Assembly (NCBI RefSeq): GCF_011745145.1
Contig: NZ_CP050191.1
Coordinates: forward strand, 1,143,991 to 1,207,990
DNA: 64,000 bases
Reading direction: 5' to 3'
DNA from: Mycobacterium sp. DL440
GTDB lineage: Bacteria; Actinomycetota; Actinomycetes; Mycobacteriales; Mycobacteriaceae
Positions within the stretch are counted from its first letter, which is position 1. Each line of letters opens with the position of its first letter. The notes beneath the pieces are model-generated. The model had not been told where the DNA came from and ran no database searches. It was given only the letters and a program-made list of their open reading frames with translations. Shown here piece after piece: positions 33,809-42,900 of this stretch. A program made the position numbers and the translations under genes.

Positions 33809-34990
33809 ATGCCAACACCCGTAATCGTGGGCGCTGCCCGCACCGCGATCGGCCGCTCCTTCAAAGGCACGCTGGTCAACACCACTCCGGAGACCCTGAT
33901 CACCACGGTGCTGCCCGAGGTCGTGCGTCGCGCCGGGATCGCCCCGGAGGCCATCGACGATCTGATCTTCGCCGAATCCAATTACGGCGGTGGCGATATC
34001 GCGCGCTACGCCGCCGACGCCCTGGGCTGGGAGTCGGTGCCCGGCCAGGCCGTCAACCGGCACTGTGCCGGATCCCTGACCGCGATCGGCAACGCGTCGG
34101 CCCAGATCGGCTCCGGTATGGAACGGGTCCTGGTGGCCGGCGGCGTGCAGTCGCTGTCTTCGTCGCCGCTGATGAAGTGGCGCGTGCCGGGGTTCGGGCC
34201 CGAGATCGAGTTCATCGAGCCGTGGATGACCCCGACGCATGTCGAGACCCCGGATTCGCCGATGCGCGACATGTCGATCACCGTGGGCTGGAACACCGCG
34301 CAGGCCGCCGGGATCACCCGTGAGGATATGGACGCCTGGGCCGCGCGGTCACATCAGCGGGCCATCGCCGCCATCGACGCGGGCAAGTTCCTCGACGAGA
34401 TCGTTCCGCTCAAAGTCGCCCAGCCCGACGGTTCGGTCATCGAATTCAGCGTCGACGAGCACCCGCGCCGTGGCACCACCGCCGAGAAACTCGGCGAGCT
34501 CAAGGTCCTGCACCCGGAGATCGAAGGATTCTCCATCACCGCGGGCAACAGCAGCGGCACCAACGATGCTGCCGCTGCTGTCGCGCTCGTCGGCGACGAC
34601 TACGCGGCCGCGGAGAATCTCAATGTGCTGGCCAAGGTCCGGGCCTGGGGTTCCGTCGGTGTTTCTGCCAAGGACACCGGGCTCGGGGGTGTCAAGGTGA
34701 TCGGCCACGTGCTCAAGCGCGCCGGCCTCAAGCCCTCGGATGTCACGTTGTGGGAGATCAACGAGGCCTTCGCCTCGGTGCCGATCGCGGCGGTCCGCGA
34801 GTACGGCATCGATGAGGAGCTGGTGAACTTCTCCGGCAGCGGCTGCAGCCTCGGCCATCCCATCTCCGCGTCGGGCGCCCGCATGGTCACCACGCTGATC
34901 TACGAGCTGCAGCGTCGCGGTGGCGGTATCGGCGTGGCCGCGATGTGCGCGGGCGGCGGTCAGGGTGGCGGGCTGGTCATCGAGGTTTAG
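33809..34990 (+). CDS. Acetyl-CoA acyltransferase / thiolase (FadA-like)
   Basis: 393-residue thiolase with catalytic Cys in NRHCAGSLTAIG (about residue 88), NEAFA, His in SLGHPISASGAR and second Cys in MCAGGGQGGG. Note HCAGS in place of the more usual RxCGSG, a feature of a distinct subgroup. It would perform thiolytic cleavage in the pathway served by the neighbouring crotonases. The 3' end overlaps the convergent MerR gene by 14 bases. Confidence 0.92.
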   Translation: MPTPVIVGAARTAIGRSFKGTLVNTTPETLITTVLPEVVRRAGIAPEAIDDLIFAESNYGGGDIARYAADALGWESVPGQAVNRHCAGSLTAIGNASAQIGSGMERVLVAGGVQSLSSSPLMKWRVPGFGPEIEFIEPWMTPTHVETPDSPMRDMSITVGWNTAQAAGITREDMDAWAARSHQRAIAAIDAGKFLDEIVPLKVAQPDGSVIEFSVDEHPRRGTTAEKLGELKVLHPEIEGFSITAGNSSGTNDAAAAVALVGDDYAAAENLNVLAKVRAWGSVGVSAKDTGLGGVKVIGHVLKRAGLKPSDVTLWEINEAFASVPIAAVREYGIDEELVNFSGSGCSLGHPISASGARMVTTLIYELQRRGGGIGVAAMCAGGGQGGGLVIEV

Positions 34991-35819
34991 CTCGTTTGGC
35001 GTGAGGCCGATGGGGAGCATCCGGTGTGATCTCCCCACCGGGCTTACGTTCGGCGGTGATCTCCGGGCCCGCCTCCGCGGTGCCGGCTGCCTGGTACTCG
35101 TGCAACTCGGCGCGGACAGCTTCGTCGAACGCCCGGTCCAAACTGGCGTGAGCGAGTCGTCTCGCCGCCCTGCGCATGGCGTCTACAAGGTCTGCGGCCC
35201 AAGCTAGTTCGGCATCGTTGGTAGGTAGCCACCCCGGCCCCCGCTGCCGGACAACCTCGGTATGGCCGCCGCGGGTCAGCTCGCGAGCGGCGGCGTCGAG
35301 CTTCTTGTCGACGGCTGTAGTCGTTCTGAGAACTATCGCGAGCGGCATTCCCCGGGAGACGAGTGAGGCGAAGTCGTCGATTAGGCGTGCATCGGTGACC
35401 GAGTAGACGTTTTCGTCAGCAGTTGGCTCGATCAGACCGTGGGTGGTCAGCCGGCGCACCATCGACGGGTCCAGCTCGCCCAGCCGCTCCTCAAGCTCCT
35501 CGAGGGACATGGTGCGTGTCTCCGGGCGCGACCACGGTGCGGTCACCAATTCCTCAAGGTCGGACAGATCCAGGACATCGACGAGGTTCTGTCCGGGCTG
35601 CAGCCCGGACAGGAACTTCATGATGTGCTTGACCGTGAAGCCCTCACCGAGCAAACGGGTGATCGCGCGCAGTTGGCGCAGGTGTCGATCGGTGTAGATG
35701 GCCACCCGGCCCCGACGCTGTGGCCGGGGCAGCAGCCCGCTGTCCTGGTAGACGCGTACGTTCCGGGTCGTCGTCCCCGCCTCCCGGGCGAGGTCGTCAA
35801 TCCGATACTCGGTCACCAC
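34977..35819 (-). CDS. MerR family transcriptional regulator
   Basis: 280 residues. The N-terminal MerR winged helix (about 5-75) reads YRIDDLAREAGTTTRNVRVY, then GLLPRP and YTDRHLRQLRAITRLLGEGF. The long C-terminal domain has no recognisable metal-binding Cys cluster, so it is not a classical metal sensor, and ends in a basic tail (RPHAKRAKPR). It lies 6 bases upstream of nothing else in its direction; the monooxygenase gene stop at 35826 is just upstream, so it may be the last gene of the 40206-34977 leftward group. Confidence 0.88.
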   Translation of the reverse strand: MVTEYRIDDLAREAGTTTRNVRVYQDSGLLPRPQRRGRVAIYTDRHLRQLRAITRLLGEGFTVKHIMKFLSGLQPGQNLVDVLDLSDLEELVTAPWSRPETRTMSLEELEERLGELDPSMVRRLTTHGLIEPTADENVYSVTDARLIDDFASLVSRGMPLAIVLRTTTAVDKKLDAAARELTRGGHTEVVRQRGPGWLPTNDAELAWAADLVDAMRRAARRLAHASLDRAFDEAVRAELHEYQAAGTAEAGPEITAERKPGGEITPDAPHRPHAKRAKPR

Positions 35820-35825
35820 GGAATC

Positions 35826-37367
35826 CTATCCGGTGGCAACGGAATCACCGCCGGTCTGCGCCAGGGCGGTCTGGTTGTCGCGGCCCGCCGCGGTCTCGTT
35901 GTCGCGACGCGCGGTGATCTTGTAGTCGTGCAGGTTGACCGACTTCAGCTGATTGACGTATTGCGTGGCGAACCCCGGATACATGGTCGCGTTGAAACCG
36001 TCGTCGGTCAGGTACCAGCTCTGGCAACCGGAGTTCCACGTCGTGGACTCCAGGCGCCGTTGGATGTCCTCGTTGTAGCTGTCCTGGGCCTCCGGTCGGA
36101 CATCCAGCGACTTCCAGCCATGCTGCAGGAGCGTGGAGACCGCCTCGACGATGTAGTTGATCTGAGCCTCCATGTACACCAACGCCGAACTGTGGCCGGG
36201 CCCCGAGTTCGGGCCGAAGGTGAAGTACAGGTTGGGATAGCCGGATACCGCAACGCTGCGGTACGCGAAGGCGCCGCGACTCCATTCGGCGGCCAGCTCA
36301 CGGCCTTCGACCCCGGTGATCGGGAATGGCGTGCCGGCCTTGGAGACATCGAACCCGGTGGCGAACACGATGCAGTCGAATTGGTGCTCGATACCCTCGA
36401 CGGTGCGAATTCCGTTGGGGGACAACCGCGCGATGGGCCAGGTCACCAGCTTGCAGTTGTCGGCCTGCAGGGCGGGGTAGTACTCGCTGGTCATCAGGAG
36501 CCGCTTGCAACCGGCGGAGAAATCGGGCGTCAGCTGTCGCCGCAACCACGGATCCTTCACCTGCAGGCGGAGATTGGCGCGGCTCACCGTCTCGACCAGC
36601 CGAGTGAACGGGCTGTCCCAGACCACGCCGAGGGCGACCGACTCGTGTCCCCAGAACCAGGCGTTCCTCATGAGGCTCTGGGTCAGCGGGAGGTTGCGGT
36701 ACAGGCGCTTGAGCCGACCACTGGTCGGGGTGTTGACTCGCGGCAGCACCCACCCGGGGGTGCGCTGGAAGACCTTGACCGACTTCGCCGTCTTCACCAA
36801 TTCCGGCACGATCTGCACCCCGCTGGCGCCGGTCCCGATGACCGCGACCCGTTTGTCGGCGAAATCGTAGTCATGGTCCCACCGGGCGCTGTGGATCTTG
36901 TGGCCCTCGTAGGTGTCGATCCCGGGGATGTTCGGGAAACTCGCGTTGGACAGCGGACCGGAGGCGACGATCACGGTCCGGGCCCGCACCGACTCCCGGT
37001 CTTCGAGGTCCAGGGTCCACTCGCCGGCGACCTCATCGTAGGACACGCCGGCGACCGTATGGTCGAACCGGATCTTCGGTCCGACGCCGGACGATTCGAC
37101 CATGCCGTCGATGTATTCGAGGATCTCGGCACTGCCCGAATAGGTGTGGGACCAGTCCGGGTTGGTGGCGAAGCTGTACGAGTACAGCCGGGATGGGATA
37201 TCGCAGGCCGCGCCGGGATAGGTGTTGTCGCGCCAGGTTCCGCCGACCCGCGAATCGCGCTCGTAGATCACGAAGTCGGTGATGCCCTCGGCTTGGAGCC
37301 GGATGGCTGCGCCGATGCCGGCGAATCCGGCACCGATGATGGCAACGGACGGCGAAGAAGAAGTCAT
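35826..37367 (-). CDS. Baeyer-Villiger-type flavin monooxygenase (MymA-like)
   Basis: 513 residues. FAD loop GAGFAG (12-17), GGTW (42-45), the Baeyer-Villiger fingerprint YEGHKIHSARWD (153-164, family pattern FxGxxxHxxxW) and the NADPH loop GTGASG (178-183) are present. Such enzymes insert oxygen next to a ketone to give an ester or lactone, or oxidise hetero-atoms. The neighbouring lipase-like and SDR genes resemble the mymA-lipR-SDR arrangement of M. tuberculosis, although the di-iron gene here is an addition. The protein has a polar C-terminal tail rich in Thr and Ala. Confidence 0.92.
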   Translation of the reverse strand: MTSSSPSVAIIGAGFAGIGAAIRLQAEGITDFVIYERDSRVGGTWRDNTYPGAACDIPSRLYSYSFATNPDWSHTYSGSAEILEYIDGMVESSGVGPKIRFDHTVAGVSYDEVAGEWTLDLEDRESVRARTVIVASGPLSNASFPNIPGIDTYEGHKIHSARWDHDYDFADKRVAVIGTGASGVQIVPELVKTAKSVKVFQRTPGWVLPRVNTPTSGRLKRLYRNLPLTQSLMRNAWFWGHESVALGVVWDSPFTRLVETVSRANLRLQVKDPWLRRQLTPDFSAGCKRLLMTSEYYPALQADNCKLVTWPIARLSPNGIRTVEGIEHQFDCIVFATGFDVSKAGTPFPITGVEGRELAAEWSRGAFAYRSVAVSGYPNLYFTFGPNSGPGHSSALVYMEAQINYIVEAVSTLLQHGWKSLDVRPEAQDSYNEDIQRRLESTTWNSGCQSWYLTDDGFNATMYPGFATQYVNQLKSVNLHDYKITARRDNETAAGRDNQTALAQTGGDSVATG

Positions 37368-37384
37368 GTCGTCGATCGATTCTC

Positions 37385-38305
37385 TTAGGCGACGGGTTCG
37401 TAGGTCAGTTCCTGCGACCAGGCCGGGGTGTTCTCTACCATCGCCATCGGAATCACACCGGTGATCTTGACCAGCGAATCAGCCAGCCAGTGGTACTTGG
37501 AGGTTCGGTCGATCACCTTGCGAGCCTGCCACGAGATGATCCGGTACATCGGCAGTCGGCGGGCGAATTCGCTTCGCTCACCCACACTTTGGAACCTGCG
37601 CATCGCCTGGTACAGCCGCTCCTCATTGACGCCCATCTCAACGATGTTGTCGCGCATCTTGTTCAGCAGCGGGAAGTAGCTGAGCACGCCGACCAGGAAG
37701 GTGGGCTTGATCCAGCCGCCCACCAGTTCGATGAGCAGCTTGCGCATATCGGCATGCCCGAGGATGTCCATCACCTCGAAGTCGACGGCGAGGTGGCGGG
37801 ACTCATCAGAGTTGATCCGCTTGAAAACCTCCTGTGCGACCGGATCGTTGACCTCTTCGGTGATGAACTTGATCAGCGCGCCGTCCAGCGCCACTTCGAG
37901 CATGGGGATGACGGTGCCGAGGAAGGTGAGACCCATACCGTCGGAATACTTGTCGAGCCAGTTGATGACCAGCTGGACATTCACGTTCGGCGGCGGGATC
38001 TCGTCGTCCTCGAGCATGCCCCACCGGCGCATCAGCGCGAGTTCGGCGTTGGCGTGCTTCTGCTCCTCGGCGTGGAAATGCTCGTAGATGCTCTTGAGCG
38101 TCGGAGTCGGCGCCTTCTTCGCCAGCGCGGCAAAACCTCGGGCGCCGACGTTCTCGATCCACATCAGGTCGGTCATGAAGGGCTTGAGCTTGGCGTGCAG
38201 TTCGGGATCGATCAGCTCGGCTCCCGGTGCGTCCCAGTCGATATCGATCAAGGCCCACTGCTTGTCCTTGATCATCTGGAGCATGTTGTCGAGATCCATC
38301 GCCAT
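37385..38305 (-). CDS. Ferritin-like di-iron protein
   Basis: 306 residues, all helical. A di-iron carboxylate site can be laid out as E51, E81-Q-K-H84, E137 and E168-S-R-H171, that is, two ExxH motifs plus two single glutamates, as in ferritin-like oxidases, desaturases and hydroxylases. Mycobacterial relatives are annotated only as metal-dependent hydrolase or reductase. AAAGGA upstream of ATG 38305 is a good ribosome site. Sits between the monooxygenase and the SDR in one operon, so it may be an oxygenase or reductase of the same substrate. Confidence 0.8.
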   Translation of the reverse strand: MAMDLDNMLQMIKDKQWALIDIDWDAPGAELIDPELHAKLKPFMTDLMWIENVGARGFAALAKKAPTPTLKSIYEHFHAEEQKHANAELALMRRWGMLEDDEIPPPNVNVQLVINWLDKYSDGMGLTFLGTVIPMLEVALDGALIKFITEEVNDPVAQEVFKRINSDESRHLAVDFEVMDILGHADMRKLLIELVGGWIKPTFLVGVLSYFPLLNKMRDNIVEMGVNEERLYQAMRRFQSVGERSEFARRLPMYRIISWQARKVIDRTSKYHWLADSLVKITGVIPMAMVENTPAWSQELTYEPVA

Positions 38306-38368
38306 GTCGAGTCCTTTCTGGAAGAGGCGGTTCTGGTTTTCGGGAGAGCTTCAGTCTTTGGAAAGGCT

Positions 38369-39226
38369 TCAGTCTTTGGGAAGAACTCGGCCGAGGAGTC
38401 CGGCACCTCGGACATAGAGACCGGGGAAGTGCCGCTTCAGATGCCAGATGACGGTGGCGTCGATCTGGGGTACCACGTACAACCGGCCGTTGTCGTGCGC
38501 GTCCAGGGTGCGCGCCGCGACATTGTCCGGAGACAATCCGGTCCAGCGGGCGAGCTGCTGACTGAGGTTCATCGAGCCAGGCGTGATGCGACCGTCCTGG
38601 AAGACGTTGGTCTTCACGAAGGTGGGACACAGCACCGTCACCCCGACGCCGGTGCCTGCGAGTTCGGCGGCGAGTGTCTCCGACAGCGACATCACGCCCG
38701 CCTTGGAGACGTTGTACGGGCCCATCGACGGTGCGGCGGCGAATCCCGCGGCCGAGGCCACGTTGATGATCCCACCCCGGCCGGTCTCGCGCAGGATCGG
38801 CGTGAAGACCTCACACCCGTACACGACGCCCCACAGATTGATCCCGAGTGCCCAGTCCCAGTCATCGAAACCGATTGCGCCGACGGGCTTTCCGCCGACG
38901 CCCACGCCGGCGTTGTTGATCACCAGAGTCGGCGGGCCGCCGAAGATGTCGTTGGCCTGCTTGGCCAGTTGCTCGACCGCACTGCGATCGGACACGTCGC
39001 AGACCACGGCGTGGCCATTCCCGGTGCCCAGTTTGTCGATCAGTTCCACCGTCTCGTCGGCCCGGTCCGGATTGATATCGGCGCAGATGACCTCGCCACC
39101 CCTCCGGGCGAGCTCAAGTGCGAAGGAGCGTCCGATGCCGCTACCTGCGCCGGTGACCACTGCCTTCGCGTTGGTGCAGCGGCGGTCACCCCGGAAGACG
39201 TTGAGTAGCATGTCGATTCCGAACAT
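38369..39226 (-). CDS. SDR family oxidoreductase
   Basis: 285 residues with VTGAGSGIGRS, NNAGVGVGG, INVASAAG (Ser) and YNVSK. I chose ATG 39226 (TGATG, one-base overlap with the lipase stop) because GGAGG is 7 bases upstream; ATG 39232 would leave almost no spacing. The N-terminal MFGIDMLLNVFRGDRR resembles mycobacterial SDRs of the mymA-like operon. C-terminal basic/hydrophobic segment (IWHLKRHFPGLYVRG) suggests membrane association. Confidence 0.88.
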   Translation of the reverse strand: MFGIDMLLNVFRGDRRCTNAKAVVTGAGSGIGRSFALELARRGGEVICADINPDRADETVELIDKLGTGNGHAVVCDVSDRSAVEQLAKQANDIFGGPPTLVINNAGVGVGGKPVGAIGFDDWDWALGINLWGVVYGCEVFTPILRETGRGGIINVASAAGFAAAPSMGPYNVSKAGVMSLSETLAAELAGTGVGVTVLCPTFVKTNVFQDGRITPGSMNLSQQLARWTGLSPDNVAARTLDAHDNGRLYVVPQIDATVIWHLKRHFPGLYVRGAGLLGRVLPKD

Positions 39227-40206
39227 CAGCATGCCTCCACTTGGTCGTCTGCCGTTGCGGAGGAGATGAACGCCGCGGCCCGGCGCAGCGCCGTTTTCGC
39301 TTCGGGTGCCAGCCGGGGCAGCGCTTGGAAAACGTGCACCATGCCCGGCCACACCTCGAGGACGCTCGCCCCTCCGGCCCGCCGGATCTCGGCATCGAGG
39401 TACCGGGCGTCCGCGCTGAGCATCTCGAACTCACCGACCTGAATCAGTATGGGCGGCAGTCGATTTGTCTTCTCGAAATCGAGGCGCAGTCGCGGATCAT
39501 CCGAATCGTGTGTCGAGGTGTACAGGCCGACCAGGCGCCGTGCTGCCGTCGCCGACATCGCGGGATCGCGGCGGACCCGTTCCTGTTGCAGCGCGAGTTC
39601 CATGGTGAGGTCGATCAGGGGGGAGAACAGCACGACCCCGGCGGGCTGGAAGTCGGGTTCGTCGGCGTGCTGGAGCAACAGGTCGCACGTCAGGTGGCCG
39701 CCCGCGGAGTCCGCGCCGATCACGATGTCCGACGCTGCATATCCCTGGGTGAGCAACCAGCGATAGCCGGCTTCGACGTCGTCAGCGGCGGCGGGGAATC
39801 GGTGTTCGGGAGCCAAGCGGTAGTCGACCGAGAAGAACGGCATGCCAGTAGCTTCGGACAACCGTGCCACCAGTTTGCGGTGGGTCCGTGCCGAACAGAT
39901 CACGTATGCACTGCCATGGATGTAGTACCCGGCTCGCGTCCCGAACTTCACGCCCGGTCCGAGCACCCATTCCCCGCGGACTCCGGGCCGGCGCACCGGG
40001 ATGACCCTGGTGCCGTCGGGCATCGATCCCAACGTCCCCATGATCGCTGCGATTAATCCCCGGGAGAACCCGACCCCCGGTCGATTCAACGGGACGACGC
40101 TGGTGAGGCTGCCCAACGTCCATCGGGTGGCGGTGGCGGCGACGACGGCGCGCAGGGAACGCGCGCCGGGCACAGCCGGCAGGTCGGGTGAGTCAACTGC
40201 GGTCAC
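39226..40206 (-). CDS. Alpha/beta-hydrolase of the HSL/LipR type
   Basis: 326 residues, hormone-sensitive-lipase-like. Oxyanion motif is YIHGSAY (HGS instead of the usual HGG), the substrate-side motif VDYRLAPEHRFPAA is conserved, the nucleophile lies in GADSAGGH, and acid/His are in the C-terminal GEFEML and GMVHVFQ segments. It would hydrolyse esters or lactones, a good partner for a Baeyer-Villiger enzyme. First gene of the leftward operon; its promoter region holds a perfect 8-bp-arm palindrome at 40230-40249. Confidence 0.9.
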   Translation of the reverse strand: MTAVDSPDLPAVPGARSLRAVVAATATRWTLGSLTSVVPLNRPGVGFSRGLIAAIMGTLGSMPDGTRVIPVRRPGVRGEWVLGPGVKFGTRAGYYIHGSAYVICSARTHRKLVARLSEATGMPFFSVDYRLAPEHRFPAAADDVEAGYRWLLTQGYAASDIVIGADSAGGHLTCDLLLQHADEPDFQPAGVVLFSPLIDLTMELALQQERVRRDPAMSATAARRLVGLYTSTHDSDDPRLRLDFEKTNRLPPILIQVGEFEMLSADARYLDAEIRRAGGASVLEVWPGMVHVFQALPRLAPEAKTALRRAAAFISSATADDQVEAC

Positions 40207-40229
40207 AAGGGTTCACGTCACCACAGACT

Positions 40230-40249
40230 GTTACATTTGTCAATGTAAC
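40230..40249. promoter_or_regulatory. Perfect palindrome, candidate operator of the BVMO operon
   Basis: GTTACATTTGTCAATGTAAC: 8-base arms (40230-40237 and 40242-40249) with a TGTC spacer, 24 bases before the lipase GTG and 78 bases after the upstream TetR stop. The symmetry and AT-rich arms are typical of TetR or FadR-type sites. Confidence 0.55.
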
Positions 40250-40326
40250 GGTCGGGGATGACAGTGAACGGAAATCGCCCGATCCGGAACGGAAGTCCAG
40301 GTCGAGGTGCTATTCGCAGCAGGCGC

Positions 40327-41052
40327 CTATTTGCGCTTTGTCTTGGTCGCCGGAGTCTGTGCGATCCGTGCGGCCGCGTGATCGAGGATGCAGTCCAGGC
40401 CGTACTCGAAGTTCTTCTCGTCGGCCGCCCCGATGCGATGCCCCTCGTTGGTAACTTTTGCCAGCAACGGGGTGACTTCCGGATCGATCACCATGGTCTC
40501 TTCGTAATCGCCAGGCGCGTTGTCATTGGCCCGGTTCTTCTCGTAGAGACGGTGCAGCACAACCGAGCCGCGGACGTGCACCGAGACAGCCGAATACGTG
40601 TCGAAGGCATCTTCGACCGGTAGCCCGGCCTCCACCAGGCCGGAGATGGCGGTCTCCATCTCCTGCACGCCCAGGCGTGCGGCGCGCGCGCTCAGGGCCG
40701 ACCGAATGAGAATGAGATCACAGAGAATCGGGTTACCCATGAAGGCTTTTCGCATGGTCCTGGCGTGGTTGGCCAGTGACTCACGCCAATCTTTGGCCTC
40801 GACATAGGGTGTGGCGACCACGAACTCACGCAGCGCACGGTCGGTCATCGCGTTGAGCAGATCGTCCTTCTTGCGGAAGTACCAGTAGATACTCGTGACG
40901 CCGACGCCCAGATGTTTGCCCAGTAGCGGCATGCTGAGGTTGTCGATCGACACCTGCTCGGCGAGTTCGAAAGCGCCCTTGATGATGTCGTCGGGATTGA
41001 TGGACCCGCGTTCGCGCCGTTGACGTTTCTCAGCGGTCGGTTGCTTTGCCAC
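40327..41052 (-). CDS. TetR family regulator (paralogue A of the 62 kb TetR)
   Basis: 241 residues from GTG 41052, supported by GGAGG 8 bases upstream (ATG 41067 is the alternative). The DNA-binding half (QRRERGSINPDDI ... VGVTSIYWYFRKKDDLL) is nearly identical to the TetR at 62093-62791, and similarity continues into the ligand domain (GHRIG near the C-terminus). Divergent from the nine-gene block starting at 41329, which it probably represses. An imperfect ACTGTAANNNTTACAGT site lies at 41270-41286. The lipase operon downstream is another possible target. Confidence 0.92.
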   Translation of the reverse strand: MAKQPTAEKRQRRERGSINPDDIIKGAFELAEQVSIDNLSMPLLGKHLGVGVTSIYWYFRKKDDLLNAMTDRALREFVVATPYVEAKDWRESLANHARTMRKAFMGNPILCDLILIRSALSARAARLGVQEMETAISGLVEAGLPVEDAFDTYSAVSVHVRGSVVLHRLYEKNRANDNAPGDYEETMVIDPEVTPLLAKVTNEGHRIGAADEKNFEYGLDCILDHAAARIAQTPATKTKRK

Positions 41053-41328
41053 TGCGGGCACCTCCATCGAAATCGATTCTGCTCAAGCCGTCCCTGTGCC
41101 GCGGGTCAATCGCAGGTGAATTTACCGCCGGCCGCCATCTGAACTGCGCCTATGCGCGCGTGTCGCGGGGTCTTGTCGCCGTCAACCTTACCGGTAGCCT
41201 CTCTGTTGCTGCTGTCCACCGTCGGCGCCGAGGCGTCGCTCGGGGCGGTAGATGGGGTTCCAGCTCTGTACTGTAATCCCTATAGTAGGCTTTTCCGGGT
41301 AATTGGGCCGCGAGCAAAAGGGGCAACG
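41053..41328. promoter_or_regulatory. Divergent promoter region with imperfect ACTGTAA site
   Basis: Gap of 276 bases between TetR and the crotonase operon. Near its right end, ACTGTAA-TCC-CTATAGT (41270-41286) matches the 17-bp palindrome found at 58155 and 60478 with two changes in the right arm. TATAGT (41281-41286) fits a -10 box. The rest (41060-41260) shows no gene I can support. Confidence 0.5.
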
Positions 41329-42090
41329 ATGTCGGACGAAGTTCTCACGGAGCGACGAGGTCGCACTCTGGTCATCACCATCAATCGGCCCGAGGCGCGC
41401 AACGCGTTCAACCTCGCGGTGGTTCAAGGGCTCGCCGATGCCATGGACGAACTCGATGACTCACCCGAGCTCTCGGTAGCGGTCCTGACCGGTGCGGGTG
41501 GAAACTTCTGCGCGGGCATGGACCTCAAGGCGTTCGCTGCAGGGGAACTGCCCTATGTTCCCGGCCGGGGTGCGGGGTTCACCGAGCGCCCACCGCGCAA
41601 GCCGCTGATCGCCGCCGTCGAAGGGTTCGCCCTTGCCGGTGGTACCGAGCTGGTGCTCGCCACGGACCTCGTGGTGGCCTCCAAGGTCGCGAAGTTCGGC
41701 ATCCCCGAGGTCAAGCGTGGGCTGGTGGCCGGTGGTGGTGGCCTGCTGCGACTGCACCAGCGCATCCCGTACCAGAAGGCGATGGAACTCGCGCTCACCG
41801 GCGACAGCTTCACCGCTGAGGAAGCCGCCGCATGGGGTTTCGTCAACAAGCTGACCGAGCCCGGTGACGCTCTCGACGGGGCGCTCGAACTCGCCGATCG
41901 GATCACTGCCAACGGCCCGCTGGCAGTGGCGGTGACCAAGGAGATCATCGCGTCGTCCTCAGAGTGGTCGGCCGACGAGATGTGGAAGAAGCAGGGTGAA
42001 CTGCTCGGTCCGGTGTTCACCTCGAACGACGCCAAGGAGGGGGCGATCGCGTTCGCCGAGAAGCGTGCCCCCAATTGGACCGGTTCCTGA
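41329..42090 (+). CDS. Enoyl-CoA hydratase (crotonase family)
   Basis: 253 residues from ATG 41329, after AAAAGGGG. ITINRPEARNAFN, FCAGMDLKAF (oxyanion loop 1), VEGFALAGGTELVLATDL (loop 2) and PEVKRGLVAGGGGLLRL with catalytic Glu are canonical for a hydrating crotonase (crotonobetainyl-CoA hydratase-like). First gene of a nine-gene rightward block to 50829. Likely controlled by the divergent TetR through the site at 41270. Confidence 0.92.
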   Translation: MSDEVLTERRGRTLVITINRPEARNAFNLAVVQGLADAMDELDDSPELSVAVLTGAGGNFCAGMDLKAFAAGELPYVPGRGAGFTERPPRKPLIAAVEGFALAGGTELVLATDLVVASKVAKFGIPEVKRGLVAGGGGLLRLHQRIPYQKAMELALTGDSFTAEEAAAWGFVNKLTEPGDALDGALELADRITANGPLAVAVTKEIIASSSEWSADEMWKKQGELLGPVFTSNDAKEGAIAFAEKRAPNWTGS

Positions 42091-42097
42091 CGATCCT

Positions 42098-42892
42098 ATG
42101 GATCTCGGATTCGCAGGAGCGGCCACCGTCGTCGTGGGCGGTGGCCGCGGCATGGGCTTCGCGACGGCCCAATGCCTGGCCGCGGACGGAGCACGGATCG
42201 CGATCGTCGGGCGCTCCCGGGACGTACTCGACAGTGCTGCAACGGAGCTGACCCGCCTGGGGTCGCCAGAGGCGGTGGCGATCGTCGCCGATACCTCTGA
42301 CAGCACCCAGGTCGAGCGGGCCTTCGCCGAGGTGGGCGAACGTTGGGGCGAGCTCAACGCACTGATCAACACGGTAGGCCCTGGGGCTGCAGGCAACTTT
42401 GAAGAGTTGACCGACGGGCAGTGGCAGGAGGCGTTCGACGCCGGCCTGATGGGCATGGTGCGCTGCGTGCGGGCCGCCCTGCCATTGCTGCGCAAGGCCG
42501 AATGGGCGCGCATCGTCAACTTCTCGGCGCACTCCACCCAGCGGCAGAGCACCCGGTTGCCGGCATACACCGCGGCCAAGGCGGCCGTGAACAGCGTGTC
42601 CAAGAACCTGTCGCTGTTGTTGGCCGAGGACGAGATCATGGTGAATGTGGTCTCCCCGGGCAGCATCTCGTCGGAGGCGCTGCGCGGCTGGGCCGACACG
42701 GTGGGTGTCGACGGCGATGATCCGTATGCGTTGATGGCGGCCATCGACGAGCATTTCGGACATCCCGCCCACCTTCCGCGGGCCGGGCTACCCAGCGAAA
42801 TCGGGCCTGTCGCAGCATTTTTGGCCTCCAGGCCCAACTCGTACATGACCGGGGCCAACGTCAACGTGGACGGCGGATCGGACTTCATCTAG
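42098..42892 (+). CDS. SDR family oxidoreductase
   Basis: 264 residues with VVGGGRGMGFA, NTVGPGAAG in place of NNAG, FSAHSTQ (Ser) and YTAAK. The glycine-rich loop GGGRGMG and the replaced NAG motif are both slightly unusual but catalytic Tyr and Lys are kept. ATG 42098 is 7 bases after the crotonase stop; an upstream extension lies in crotonase coding sequence. Possibly the 3-hydroxyacyl-CoA dehydrogenase of this block. Confidence 0.88.
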   Translation: MDLGFAGAATVVVGGGRGMGFATAQCLAADGARIAIVGRSRDVLDSAATELTRLGSPEAVAIVADTSDSTQVERAFAEVGERWGELNALINTVGPGAAGNFEELTDGQWQEAFDAGLMGMVRCVRAALPLLRKAEWARIVNFSAHSTQRQSTRLPAYTAAKAAVNSVSKNLSLLLAEDEIMVNVVSPGSISSEALRGWADTVGVDGDDPYALMAAIDEHFGHPAHLPRAGLPSEIGPVAAFLASRPNSYMTGANVNVDGGSDFI

Positions 42893-42900
42893 GGGGCGGT

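Noticed and set aside
35439..37388. 649-codon rightward open frame
   Set aside because: Antisense to the MerR and BVMO genes; composition artefact.
37490..39208. 572-codon rightward open frame
   Set aside because: Antisense to the ferritin-like and SDR genes; no domain visible.
41152..41328. N-terminal extension of the first crotonase
   Set aside because: The open frame extends upstream, but it crosses the -10/operator sequence at 41270-41286, and the ribosome site and family alignment support ATG 41329.
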